64,000 nt of DNA from Hansfordia pulvinata. Its lineage: Eukaryota > Ascomycota > Sordariomycetes > Xylariales. A program made the translations under genes and the position numbers. Below are positions 10,504 to 24,000 of the stretch, piece after piece. Where the stretch lies: assembly GCA_006538405.1 (NCBI GenBank), contig BJKQ01000005.1, positions 310,001 to 374,000 on the forward strand, written 5' to 3'. The notes under the pieces are model-generated. The model saw nothing but the letters and a program-made list of their open reading frames with translations, ran no database searches and was not told the origin of the DNA. The first letter of the stretch is position 1; each line of letters starts with the position of its first letter.

Positions 10504-12083
10504 AACAGCAGCAGCAACAGCAGCACCCGCAACAGCAGCACCCACATCACACTCACCACCCGCAGCAGCAGCCGCCTCTAGCTGTGCAACCTGTTCATCC
10601 GACTCCGCCTCAGCAACACGTTCAACCGCAGCCAACGCCGCCGCAGCAGCATCAGTCTGTCCCCCCGTCCAGCCAACCACCGCAGCCGCAACCACAGCAA
10701 CCGCAACAGCAACAGCCTCAACAGTCGCAACAGCAGCAGCATCAACAGCATCATCAACAGCATCATCAACCTCAACACCAGCACGTCCAGCCCACCGACA
10801 ACCACCTGATGTCGCACACACCGCCGCAGCCACCCCATCCTCAACCGCAACCTCACGCAAAGCAACAAAAGCAATCCCTCCATCAAGCCCGGCAGTCAAC
10901 TCCACAAGCACATCAACAACCGAATCCAATGGCGGCGCGCCGCACTCCGCAGCCTTCGCACCAGCCCTCGCCGGCTCAACCCCCGCACGCGCCCCTCCCT
11001 CAAGCTGTGCCACAGCCAGCCCCGCAAGCCGTCCCGGCGCCACAACCCCAGGAGCAGCACGACCACGAGCCAGAGCAGGACCACGATGAGGATGTTGACA
11101 TGGATAGCCACATGGATGGTGCCGAGGCGGACGGCTCTATGTCGCCAAGGCTTTTGGAAGGGGCCCCCTTTCAACCGAGGACACCCATGGGCGACAAAAT
11201 GTCGGCGCCACCCGAAGGCGGCAGCTTCCCTACGCTTGACGCTGTTCACAAGCACGTCCTGGAATACTGCACCTCGGTGGGATATGCTGTTGTTATTGGG
11301 CGTTCGAAGAAGACGGTCCCGGGTTTGAAGAAGGTCCTGTTTGTCTGTGATCGTTCGGGAAAGCCCCCGAGTCGTGTGAGCCCCGAGGCCCGCAAGCGGA
11401 AGACGTCTTCGCGCAAGTGCAACTGCCAGTTCGGGTTCTTCGCCATTGAGCAACGGACGCAATGGACAATAAGATACCGCCCCGACTCGGCCCATTTGAC
11501 TCACAATCACGGTCCGAGCGAAAGCCCTCTTCTCCATCCTGCAGCCCGGAAACTGGATAGCAAGATGGTGGCGGCGGTGAAAGAGCTGAAAGATTCTGGT
11601 AAGTGTCCTGATCATGTCACCACCCTCACTGTTCCCGTTTGCTCGAACTCGTACTAATGAACAGAAGGTGTTGGTGTCACACAAACATTGGAGATTCTGC
11701 AACAACAGAATCCCCATACGCCGCTGCTGCCTCGAGACATTTACAACGCTCGCGCTGCCATCAACCGGAATCCCAACAAGGTCGAGGTTGGAATTGCCGA
11801 GGAAAGGCCCGCTATTTACAGCAAGCCCCCGCAGACGGCCGAGGAACGCATTAAATCGGACCTGAGACGCGAAATCCAGAAGACCAAGGACGAGCTCACC
11901 AAAGTAAAAGAGGCGCACAAAAAAGAGGTGGAGGAGTTGCAAAACGAGCTTCGTGAGAAGGACAAGATGATTGAGAAGTTTGAGATGTTCATCGACATCT
12001 GCAATCAACGGGTCATGGTACAGCGGGAGCGGTTGAACGACTCGGACGAGAATGGCGGCAGACCTCGACCGCCCCAGTTGTGA
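9552..12083 (+). CDS. Gln-rich protein with FAR1-like DNA-binding domain and coiled coil
   Basis: Exons 9552-11598 and 11665-12083; the 66 bp intron (GTAAGT...ACTAATGAACAG) restores a frame of 821 codons. An in-frame upstream Met exists at 9396, but the ATG at 9552 follows a pyrimidine-rich leader and begins the composition typical of the rest. Residues ~30-540 are Gln/His/Pro-rich with poly-Q tracts, the longest at 10413-10530. Residues ~556-655 form a FAR1/WRKY-GCM1-like zinc domain: a Cys in FVCDRSGK, the CNC pair in RKCNCQFGF, and a HLTHNHG end supplying the His ligands. This fold derives from Mutator-like transposases and binds DNA. Exon 2 adds a charged coiled coil (about 741-795). Expected to be a nuclear transcription regulator; the target is unknown. 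There is no transposase catalytic domain, so it is a domesticated or stand-alone DNA-binding protein. Confidence 0.85.
9921..10530 (+). repeat. CAG/CAA repeat tracts (poly-Gln)
   Basis: Several CAG/CAA tracts lie inside the FAR1-like gene. The largest (10413-10530) is about 39 triplets, with a pure CAG core at about 10430-10490. Interruption by CAA tends to stabilise such repeats. Length variation between isolates is likely. Confidence 0.9.
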
Positions 12084-12474
12084 CATGGCACCTCTCTTTC
12101 CAACCTTGCTGTGGCAACTCTTGTATACCTGACCTGACGCTTTGTCGATCGACGGCCACGAAGCCTTGGTGTTTCCAAGGATCATACAGCACTTGGGTCT
12201 CTTTTCGGCACCATGGAATCGATCAGGGTACGGATTTTTTAAGCATTGGACTGGTGTTTGCGGAGCGAGCCCCAGGGCAGGCCATGGAGTTTGATTCGGT
12301 TCTGGCGTTATCTCAGCATTGCATTTGAAGAAGAAGGCAGCCAGAGCGAACGGGGCTCGCGAGGAAATAAACAGATACGCAGCCGCGGGTGGTCTCCGAC
12401 TCAGACGGCGACAGGGCGGTTGATGATTCGATGATCAGGGCTCGAGAGAATTTACTGACTTGAGACACGACGTC

Positions 12475-12535
12475 AGGCTTTGGGAAACAACGGCAGGCTT
12501 TGGGAAACGACGGCAGGCTGGGACACGATGAAAGG
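12475..12535 (+). repeat. 20 bp tandem repeat, two copies plus a degenerate third
   Basis: CAGGCTTTGGGAAACAACGG is followed directly by the same unit with one change, then by a partial third copy beginning CAGGCTGGGACACGATG. No gene overlaps it. Confidence 0.7.
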
Positions 12536-14559
12536 CTTTGGTATGGCACATGACCTTGCCGTTAGCGAGCGAGGTTTAATTTTCAACAGTTTTTGGATCA
12601 AAACCAACGAGGACTGAATTGATGACTCAAGCAGTCTTAGCCCACTGTTGACGCTATTTCTGCAAGCAAACCATGAAAATTTATTCTATCTTGATCCTCG
12701 CTCGTCAACCGGTTGCCTGTGCAATGACGATGTACCTCGACAATGAGTGGCAAGGTCCTGCAACCACGTGAGCGTCTGCCGAACACCTTGTGCGAGGTCA
12801 AGTGGACGCAAACGCACAGCCGGGATGCGGCGTCTTGTGGATCACTTCCCGGGATAATTCCGTCCGACAGAAACACACGATCGGGTCATAAATGCAGGGT
12901 TGGATTACACGACATAAGCTCGGCAGGTGCCATTGACGAACGGCCTTGGGGATGTGCGGCCCAGGAACGGGACACAGGGGGAGGACTGATTTGTCGATCA
13001 GTCATCATTTAGTCGGTACGGGGGGTGTATGTGCAGTGCGACAGACGATTTGATGCTAGACTTACCGGTCACTGGTGTTCGGACGAGACGGGTACAAGTA
13101 CGAGCACTCGTAGACGGGTGCCGATCTCGAGGGTCCTTTTTTGTCAGATGTGCGGGTACTGATGCTCCCGTGAGCGAATGGAGGATACGTACGCGTACCA
13201 ACCCGTAGGTACTCGTAGGGCTGGCTTACGAGTATCTTTGGCAATCCCAATACGATCCGTCTCTTCGACAAGACCAAGCCTCTTGAATCTATCGGCAGTT
13301 TACGTTTGGGGCCAACCATCTGCACATTTGTTTCGTTTCAGTGAACACACACTTTTCGGCGCGAGGGTGGAATGCCTCCTTTGAGCAAGTACTCCAGTCG
13401 CGAAACCCGTTCCGCGCTACAGTAGGTACCCAATGTACGGTAGGTAGTGTGAGAGGTACTTGTCTATCGTAGATCAGAAGTACTCACGTTTGCTATGCAC
13501 TTTGAAGGTTGTGGAGCACCTTGACGCGGGCTGCTCGCTGACAGCGTGCCAACACATCAACACAGCCTGCCGGCCAGAAGTACAAGGCGGGTCGCGTTGC
13601 TTGCTTTGACCACGCGCATCCTCTCATAAGCTGTATGTACAGCATCTTACCCCCGTTGATAGTACCAAATACCAACTTTGAAGTCGCCCGTGAGCGCAGG
13701 CCGGCTACTTTCAGGGTTGTCTCACCATGCTTTGGCTCACATGTACCGGTCCCTGATATTTGGGTATCGTCTCCGGACACGGCATGACTCACTGTCGTCG
13801 CTTTCACATGCTCATGTTGGCGTTCTCAAAGGTCGGCCACTCAGGGAAGGAGGTCTGCAGTCAGCCCGCCACGCATCGCGTCTTCCGGTCCAACGTCGAT
13901 AAAGCCACTGGGACTTTGGCTTTTCCGAGACAGCTCAGAGATGAGCGACGCGCCGGCATTTCGGTACCGAGAGGTACGAGTAGAAGAGGCACTCGTATGG
14001 ACTTTGGATGATCACACAAAATGAGGGCATCCCGATATCCACTGTTGTAGCTTCTCCCGGGGTCTGGACGTGGAAACGATTGGTTGGCCATGTCGCGAAC
14101 CGTTGTCGTGCCAGTGCAGAAGGCAGTGACACAGTGGACATCAAGTCCGCCGGTACTGATCAATTTGCTGACACGGAAGCACAGTAGGGGTAGGTAGAGC
14201 ACTCTCCAGCTCGTACCTGCGCGTACATCAGACCGCGATGCAAAAGTCTGGGATATGCGGTCTGCAGTAGGTACGGCTGGCTCAAGGATTGATCAGGTAC
14301 GAGTATCCGTCAGGGCCGTCGTCACTGGCGTGTACTTGTAGGTAGGGCGGCAGGTGAAGGTTCGCGTGTGGGGGTCCAACCTAACGACTACGAGATTAAT
14401 AAATGCCATTTATCCAGGCACGCGACAGGTTGTACCTCTTCGTACTCAGAAGGCTTTGGCCACACACAAAGATACCCACGCTCTACAGTGCCTCTGGCTT
14501 CCTTGCCACGGATTGCCGACGGCTACACGTGAAGCAGCTCCCGGGAAGTAAAGTAATTC

Positions 14560-15000
14560 AACACCACCGTCAACCCCATCACCACCAAAGCCTCTGCGCA
14601 CCCGACGACACCTCGTCCCTTCCTAATCCCGTCGGCGCTGTATTCAGCTCTGACAACAACTGACCTCGCCGGCTCCGCTCTACCCGTTGACGACACGGCT
14701 GCAGACAGTTCGCAGACGCGACTCCCGCCCCACCCCCTTTCGTCCGCTCCTTTCTTCTGCTTCTCGCCCAGCGTCGTTGCCTCGTGCTGCATCTCTGCGC
14801 CCTTTTGTACACTTACCTACTCTTCGTCTTTGCCTTCCACATTGACCCCTACTTAATCGGCTCTCCAGCCTTTCCAACACGCCTGTCCGACCCTACCCGA
14901 CCCGAGCTTCGGGCCTCCGCTCGTTTGTCCGGCAACCAAGACATGCTGTCTCCGACCCCGTGAACCCTACACACATCCGCCCGCCTCCTCCACGCGCACC
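14560..15000 (+). promoter_or_regulatory. Pyrimidine-rich leader/promoter of dynein heavy chain
   Basis: The strand sense is strongly C/T-rich with CCACC and TTCC runs, ending in GCGCACC directly before the ATG at 15001. This is the usual look of a fungal core promoter and 5' UTR. No TATA box is evident. Confidence 0.4.
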
Positions 15001-18000
15001 ATGGAGGCCGTGGCGTCCCCCCTTGAAGGGCCGAGCCCTGGCGCAAACGGCGTGTCGCCCTCGGCGTTTCTCACCATCGACCCAGTCCTGGTCGTCGATT
15101 ACCTTGCCTCGGTTGTGAGCATCGCCCTGGGCGCCTCCCGTGCCGACCTCGAAACCCCCGGCAACCTGCTGTCGCCCGACAGCCACAGCGATACCTTGCA
15201 CCGCTGCACGCGCTTCGCCTCCGATGCCCAGGTCGCTCTCTACATTCAGAAGGAGACCAAGCCGCTCGCCGACGTCGCCGACGATGCCGCTGATGATGGT
15301 ATGCCGCCGGCCCTGTACCCGCCGTTTGCGCTTGGCTAACTTTCTCGCAGCTCCCGCCGAATACTTCTACACCATCACCTCCGAGATCTCTTCCTCTCCT
15401 ACCATAATAGCCTATCTGGCCCTCCTCAAACGCCCCCAAGCCATCGACCCCTCGCTGCCCCTGTCCTCCCAGATTCAGATTCAGACGCTGCCTGGCACTG
15501 CTTCCCTCAACACCCTGGTCGCCGAGCAAGGACCGTCTACCTCGCCTTTCGAAATTCTCCACTCCATCGTACACAACGCGCTGGCGCCTTACTTCGATGC
15601 CAATGTCAAGACTTCGCAGGCGGTCAACGGGGCCAGGAGTCGCGCCGACGTTGACGCCAAGACGGGCATTCCCGTCACCAAGAAGCGCATGACGGAGCTC
15701 GAGCTCAGCTTGCTTCACCTCCAGCAGAATGTCGAGATCCCCGAGCTTTCCCTGGCCTTCCACCCGATCGTCCAAGGCGCCCTCGACGATGCCGCCGCCA
15801 AGGGCACTAAGCCCTCCACCGACCTGATTCCAGCCACGCTGCTGTCCGACAGTACCTTCATGAACAACCTGCAGTCGACTGTGAACGGCTGGATCAAGTC
15901 CATTCAGGCCATCACCAAGCTCACTCGGGACCCCGTCACGCGCACAGCTACCCAGGAGATCAACTTCTGGCTGTCCATGGAGTCGGCTCTCGAGGGCATC
16001 GAGGCCCAGTTGCGCAGCGAGGGCGTCACTTTGACTCTGGAGATCCTCAAGCACGCCAAACGTTTCCAGGCAACTGTCAGTTTTACCGCTGATACGGGTC
16101 TGAAAGAGGCCATGGAGATGGTGCAGAAGTACAACCAGCTCATGCGTGACTTTCCCCTCGACGAGCTGCTGTCTGCCACCTCGCTCCCGAAGATCCAGGA
16201 CGCCATCGCGCAAATCTTCAACCACATGAACAAGAAGATGCGCTTCAGCAACTACCCTATTGCGCGCACGCTTCATCTCGTCGAGGCCGTCTCTGCGGAT
16301 CTCGAAGAGGTCATGCACCGCCTCTTGCCTGGCTCGGAACTCGTGGACCTGGACTACCGCGATTTCAAGAATCTCATGGCCACCGCCGACGAGATCTTCA
16401 AGTCGTGGGACGCACAGATCAAGGAGTTCTACAATATTGCGCGCGAGACTACGCGCAGACGCCAGGAAAAGTTTATTCCCATCAAGGTCACACCCAAGCA
16501 CAACGAGCTGCAGTCGCGCTTGAAGTACATCGACACGTTCCGCGACAACCACGAGCAGCTGCAGCGGACCATCATCAACGTCTTGGGGCCCAAGTCCACT
16601 GTGACAGTCAACGGCGTCTCTGAGGAGCCCACGGCCAACGGCGTGGCCCTAGTCGAAGAAATGGGCGATGTAGATGCTGTTGAAGAGGTCAAGCAGGCTT
16701 GGGAGGCTCTCAAGAACGTCGACCTCCTGGATGTGTCGACCGAGGGAACCCAGAGATGGGTCAAGGCCGAAAACACGTACAATGAACGCACATCGCGCGT
16801 CGAGAACTCCATTATTGCTCGCCTGCGAGATCGGCTCGCGACAGCCAAGAACGCCAACGAGATGTTCCGTGTCTTCTCCCAGTTCAACGCCCTCTTCGTC
16901 CGCCCCAAAATCCGCGGTGCCATTGCCGAGTACCAGAACCAGCTCATCGAGAACGTCAAGCAGGCCATTGCCGCCCTGCACGAACGTTTCAAGCAGCAGT
17001 ACGGCCACTCTGAAGCCCACGCCATGGCCCAGCTTCACGACTTGCCGCCCGTATCTGGCGCCATCATCTGGGCTCGTCAGATCGAGCGCCAACTGGACGG
17101 TTACATGAAGAAGGTCGAGGACATTCTGGGTTCCGACTGGTCTCTCCACGCCGAAGGCCAGAAGTTGCAGACCGAGAGCGAGTTGTTCCGGAAGAAGCTC
17201 AACACTCAAGCCATTTACAAAGCCTGGATCGAGGACGTGCAGCGCAAGCAGATCTCCATCACCGGCCGTCTCTTCAACATCAATAAGATACGAGCTGCCA
17301 ACAACGCGCTGGATCTTCAAGTCAACTTCGACGCCCAGATTATTGCTCTGTTCAAGGAGACTCGAAACTTGGGCTGGCAGAACTTTAACGTCCCCAACTC
17401 CGTGAACAACGTCGCGAAGGAGGCCAAACGTGTCTACCCGTATGCTGTCAGTTTGATGGAGAGTGTCAGAACATTCGCCCAGACCACGCGCCAGATCTCC
17501 GAGATGTCGGAAGTCTCCATCCTGCTCAGCGGCTACCAGAACGACGTGCACTCACTCATTGCCAGAGGCGTGCCTCTCAAGTGGGAGACGTTTGTGAACA
17601 CATGGGAGTCCTACCAGAAGCCTTTCCTCGCCAACGGAAGCCTGGACCACTCCATGGGCAGGAGCACCGAAAGCAAGCACGTCCTCTTTGTTCGTGAATT
17701 CGCTGCGGCTGCATCTCTTCTCCAGTCTAAGACCATTGCTTTGGCCAATATCAACGCCACGGTACAGAAAACGTTGGCGGAGCTCGCCTCTTGCCCTTAC
17801 GTGGCGTCTGAGTTCCAGTCTCGCCTGCAGACTATCCAGGCTGCCGTCGACCAGCTGAATCTGGAACAATACGTCAACCTCGGGTATTGGGTTGAACAAC
17901 TCAACGAGAAGATCAAATACACTCTCCTCACCCGTCTTCAACGTGCCGTGACTGGCTGGATCGAAGCTTTCGAAGACGACACGCCCATCGATTATATCGA

Positions 18001-21000
18001 GTCCAACCGCCGGAAGCAGTTGACTACCGGTGGGGAGCCGCTCAAGTTGGACGCGCCATTCATGACAAAACTCGTGCACGAAATCACGATGCGTAACCAA
18101 GTCATCTACCTGGAGCCGCCGCTCGAGTTCGCCAGGGCCAGTTGGTTCTTGCAACTGCACGAGTGGCTGGGTATTGTGTGCAACCTGCCAAAGATCAAGG
18201 CTTCTCGCTACCAGATGAGCCTGACGCTCAGCACCGCGGTCCAGGAAGAGGCCCGCTTCAACGAACTCCCTGCAGACTGCACCGACATTCTCAGCAGAGT
18301 CTATACCACTGTTGAGAACAAGCTCTCAAACATTGGCGAGTACGTCGACAAGTGGCTGCAATTCCAGTCTCTCTGGGACCTTCAGTCCGAGCAGGTCTAC
18401 GAATTGCTGGGCGATGAGCTGTCGAAATGGCTGCAGCTCCTACAGGAGATTCGCAAGTCCCGAGCGACCTTCGATACCAGTGAAGTCAGCCGAGTCTTTG
18501 GTCACATCACAATCGACTACGACCAGGTCCAGATGAAGGTCAACGCCAAGTACGATCAGTGGCAGCACGAGATCCTGATGAAGTTTGCAAGCCGACTTGG
18601 CACCCGGATGCGCGAGGTGTATGCCGAGATTGAGAAGGCGCGGAAAGACTTGGAGACACAAAAGCTCGAAGCCGGCACCACCGCACAGGCCGTCCAGTTC
18701 ATCACCATTGTACAGAGCTGCAAGCGCATGGTGAAGGCTTGGGCACCCGAGGTGGAGACCTTTCGCCAGGGCCAGTCAACGCTGGTGCGGAACAGGTACA
18801 ATCTTCCTTCGGACTGGATTGACGTGCAACAAGTAGTGTCCCAATGGGAAGCTCTCAACGAAATCCTGGACCGCAAGGCCAAGGTTGTTCAGGACCAGAC
18901 AGACGCCCTCAAGGCCAAGATCACTGCCGAAGATCAAGTCGTTGTGGATAAGATCGCCGAGGTTGCCGCGCAGTGGAACGAGGAGAAGCCCGTGTCCGGT
19001 ACTATTGCGCCCGAAGTTGCTTCTGCTACCTTGAGCAGCTTCGAATCCCGCATTACCTCGCTGCAGGAGGAGTCTGAGATGGTCTCCAAGGCTAAGGAAG
19101 CTCTCGATCTTCCAGCAAGCCCCGAATCCTCTCTGAGTGTGATTCTCGAGGAAGTCCAAGACTTCAAGTCAGTCTGGGCTGCTCTGTCTACCATCTGGAA
19201 GAGCCTGAACGAGCTTCGAGAGACTCTCTGGGGAAGTGTGCAGCCGCGCAAGGTCCGATCCTCCATTGATGGTCTCATCAAGATGACCAAGGAAATGCCC
19301 AGCAGGATGCGCCAGTATGCTGCCTTTGAGCACATTCAGAACATTCTGCGCCAACACCTGAAAGTCAACAGCATCTTGACTGACTTGAAGTCTGAAGCTA
19401 TCCGGGACCGACATTGGACTAAAATCTGGAAAGATCTCAAGCCTGGCAGGCGGTACTCGCCCGTCTCTATGACGCTCGGAGATGTGTGGGACCTCAACCT
19501 TGTTGCTACCGAGACCATTGTCAGGGATATCATCACTCAAGCTCAGGGCGAGATGGCCCTTGAGGAGTTCCTGAAGCAGGTCAAGGAGGTCTGGAACAAC
19601 TATCAACTCGAGCTCGTCCCATACCAGAACAAATGCCGACTCATCCGCGGTTGGGACGACCTGTTCACCAAGTGTAGCGAGAATCTTAACTCGCTGCAAG
19701 CAATGAAGCACTCGCCTTACTACAAAGAATTCGAGGAGGAAGCGTCTTCCTGGGAAGACAAGCTGAACCGCGTCCACGTTCTTTTCGACGTATGGATCGA
19801 TGTCCAGCGCCAGTGGGTCTACCTCGAGGGTGTTTTCACCGGCAACGCTGATATCAAGCACCTGTTGCCCATTGAGTCCTCGCGCTTCCAGAACATCAAC
19901 AGCGAGTTCATGGCGGTGATGAAGAAGGTCTACAAACAGCCCATGGTCATGGATGTTCTCAGCATTGCTGGTGTGCAGAAATCCCTTGAGCGTCTTGCAG
20001 AGCTTCTCAACAAGATCCAAAAGGCTCTTGGCGAGTATCTCGAGAAGGAGCGTGTCTCGTTCCCTCGCTTCTACTTCGTCGGTGATGAAGATCTCCTGGA
20101 AATGATTGGTAACAGCAACGACTCTCTTCGCATTGCCAAGCACTTCAAGAAGATGTTTGCTGGTCTAAACGGCCTCGTCATGGATGAAGAGGGCATCATT
20201 TCCGGGTTTAGCTCCAAAGAGGGAGAAGTCGTCCGCCTTAAGAAGGAGATTTCGCTGGCTAAGACCCCGCGAATCAACGATTGGTTGGCCCTCCTGGAGA
20301 ATGGCATGAAGTACACGCTGGCGGAGCTTCTTGCCGAGGCCATTGACGCATACACGCCGATATTTGAGTCCGGAGACATTCAGCAATCTGCCCTGAATGA
20401 CTTCATGGCCAACTTCCCCAGCCAGATTGTTGTTCTTGCTACACAGGTCGTGTGGACCACCGCGGTCGAAAGGTCTCTCAACGACGGCGGTGAGACCCTC
20501 CAAGCTCTTTTCGAACGAGAGGTGCAAGTTCTGCGAATGCTTGCCGAGACTGTTCTGGGCGACCTCGAAGTGATTCTCCGGAAAAAGTGCGAGGCGCTCA
20601 TCACGGAATGCGTACACCAACGCGACGCCATCGAGAAGCTGGTCAAGCTTGGTGCCAAGACTCCAATGCACTTCATGTGGCTTCTGCAGATGCGCTACGT
20701 CTACAACCCCGAGGGCGAGCCTCTGCAGCGCCTGCACGTCAAGATGGCCAACGCCAAGCTCAACTACGGCTTCGAGTATCTCGGTGTGCCGGACCGCCTC
20801 GTGCGGACCCCCCTCACCGATCGCTGCTTTGGCACGCTCACCCAGGCGCTCGAACAGCGCCTTGGCGGCTCCCCCTACGGCCCTGCAGGTACAGGCAAGA
20901 CCGAATCAGTCAAGGCGCTGGGTGTACAGCTTGGTCGCTTCACTCTTGTCTTCTGCTGTGACGACACCTTCGACTTCCAGGCCATGGGCCGCATTTTCCT

Positions 21001-24000
21001 TGGTATTTGCCAGGTGGGAGCGTGGGGTTGTTTCGACGAGTTCAACCGTCTTGAAGAGCGCATCCTGTCTGCCGTCTCGCAACAGATCCAGAACATCCAG
21101 CTCGGTCTGAAGCAGGGCATGGAGGATGAGAAGTCCTCCATCGAGTTGGTTGGCCGTCAGCTGCGCGTGAATGCCAACACGGGTATCTTTATCACCATGA
21201 ACCCGGGCTACGCTGGTCGGTCCAACTTGCCAGACAACCTGAAGAAACTCTTCCGCAGTGTTGCCATGTCCAAACCGGACAAGGAGCTCATTGCCGAGGT
21301 CATGTTGTACTCGCAAGGCTTCAATCAAGCCAAGGTGCTGTCGAAGCAGACCGTCCCCTTCTTCGATCATTGCTCCAAGAAATTGTCCAAGCAGGCCCAC
21401 TATGACTTTGGTCTCCGTGCCCTGAAGAGTGTACTTGTCAGCTCTGGCGGTTTGAAACGTGCTCGTCTGTTCGACGAGGGGAAGCTTGATGACGAGCAGG
21501 TGGTCGAGCCCGAGATTATTGTTCAGAGTATCAGGGAAACCATTGCGCCCAAACTCATCCGGAATGACGTTGACATCATGATCGACATTGAGGCTACCTG
21601 CTTCCCAGGCATCAAATACGTGCCAGCCAACCTTGTGGAGTTGGATGCGGCCATTCGCAGGCTCGCTGAGGAAAGACACCTCGTCGTCAACGACACCTGG
21701 ATGACCAAGGTCTTGCAACTCTACCAGATTCAGAAGATACATCACGGCGTGATGATGGTCGGTAATTCTGGAACCGGAAAATCGGCCTCCTGGCGTCTCC
21801 TCTTGGATGCCCTCCAGCAGGTCGAGAACGTCGAGGGCGTGTCGCATGTCATCGACTCCAAGGTCATGTCGAAGGAGGCCCTCTACGGTAACCTCGACTC
21901 GACGACTAGAGAATGGACCGACGGTCTGTTCACCAGCATTCTGCGCAAGATTGTGGACAACCTTCGTGGTGAAGACTCCAAGCGTCACTGGATCGTGTTC
22001 GACGGTGACGTGGACCCTGAGTGGGTGGAGAACCTGAACAGTGTCCTGGACGACAACAAGCTTCTGACTCTGCCCAACGGTGAGCGTCTCAACCTGCCGT
22101 CCAACGTGCGCATCATGTTTGAAGTCGAGACTCTCAAGTACGCCACATTGGCCACTGTGAGTCGGTGTGGTATGGTCTGGTTCAGCGAGGACACGGTTAC
22201 TCCCAGCATGCTGGTCACCAATTATCTCGACACTCTCAGGACCGTCGCCTTTGAGGATCTGGATGAGGATACTGCCGCTGCTGGCCAGAGCCCTGCCAAG
22301 GCTCTGCAAATCCAGAGCCAGGTTGCCGACTTGCTCGATGCCTACATGAACGGCGACAGCTTCATCTACACTGCACTCGAGAAGGCCCAAGACTACAACC
22401 ACATTATGGAGTACACCATCGCTCGGGTTCTAAGCACTCTCTTCTCCCTGCTCAACAAGTCCGTCCGGGACATGATTGAGTACAATGCTCAGCATATTGA
22501 TTTCCCTCTGGACCCTGAGCAGATCGAGGCCTTTGTTTCCAAGAAGCTGCTCCTTGCCCTCGTCTGGGCGCTGACGGGTGACTGCCCGCTGTTGGACCGC
22601 AAGGCATTCGGCGATCAGGTCGGTGCACTCGCCAGCTTCGGTTCGCCCCCTCTCGACGGCAACAGCTCTCTGATAGACTTCGACGCGACGCTGCCCCGGG
22701 CTGAGTGGACGCCGTGGCAGAACTCTGTTCCCACGATCGAGGTCAACACCCACTCTATCACGCAGACGGACGTTGTCATTCCTACGCTCGACACGGTCCG
22801 TCATGAGGACGTGCTTTATTCCTGGCTTGCCGAACACAAGCCACTGCTTCTCTGCGGTCCTCCAGGTTCCGGAAAGACCATGACGCTATTCAGTGCTCTG
22901 CGCAAGCTGCCGAACATGGAGGTCGTTGGCCTCAACTTCTCCAGTGCCACAACACCAGACCTACTGATCAAGACCTTTGAGCAGTATTGCGAGTACAAGA
23001 AGACCCTGAACGGTGTTATGCTCTCGCCCACCCAGATTGGCCGCTGGCTGGTTGTCTTTTGCGATGAGATTAACTTGCCTGCGCCTGACAAGTACGGGAC
23101 TCAGCGGGCCATTTCCTTCCTGCGCCAGATGGTGGAACACAACGGTTTCTGGCGCACGTCTGACAAGTCTTGGGTTACCCTGGACCGCATCCAGTTCGTC
23201 GGTGCCTGCAACCCCCCACCCGACGCGGGCCGTACCCCGATGGGTGCCAGATTCCTCAGGCATGCTCCTCTTATCATGGTTGACTATCCTGGCGAGCTTT
23301 CACTCCTCCAGATCTACGGCACTTTCAACACGGCTGTTCTCAAGATCATCCCGACACTGCGTGGATACGCCGAGGCGCTCACTCAAGCTATGGTGCGCTT
23401 CTTCCTGGAGTCCCAGCAACGTTTCACTCCCAAGATTCAGCCTCACTACGTCTACAGTCCTCGTGAATTGACACGATGGGTGCGTGGTGTGTACGAAGCG
23501 ATTCGTCCTCTCGAGACTCTGTCAGTGGAAGGCTTGATCCGCATCTGGGCACACGAGGCCCTGCGACTGTTCCAGGATCGTCTCGTTGCCGAGGAAGAGC
23601 GGAAATGGACTGAGGACGCGGTGCGGAGAATCGCGCTCGACCTGTTCCCCACCATCGATGATCAGAAGGCTCTTGGCGGGCCAATCCTCTTCTCCAACTG
23701 GCTCTCCAAGAACTACGTCCCCGTCGACCGCGAGCAGCTCAGAGACTTTGTCAAGGCGCGTCTCAAGACCTTCTGCGAGGAAGAGGTTGACGTGCCTCTC
23801 ATCCTCTTCAACGAGGTTCTCGAGCACGTCCTTCGCATTGACCGTGTCTTCAGACAGCCACAAGGTCACCTGATTCTGATTGGTGTCAGTGGCAGTGGCA
23901 AGACTACGCTCTCGAGATTCGTCGCCTGGATGAACGGTCTGAAGGTCTTCCAGATTAAGGTGCACGGCAAGTACTCAGCCGAGGATTTCGACGAGGACCT

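Larger units (their letters stand above)
12084..15000. other. Intergenic region and dynein leader
   Basis: No coding frame is convincing. It holds the FAR1-like 3' flank, a two-copy 20 bp tandem repeat (12475-12520), a cluster of CGAGTAC words (13090-13240, 13970-14000, 14295-14305) and, from about 14560, a C/T-rich stretch that should contain the dynein promoter and leader. Confidence 0.55.

Noticed and set aside
9688..11043. 451-codon Ala/Val-rich open frame on the minus strand
   Set aside because: It is the complement of the CAG/CAA-rich exon; composition is a repeat artefact.
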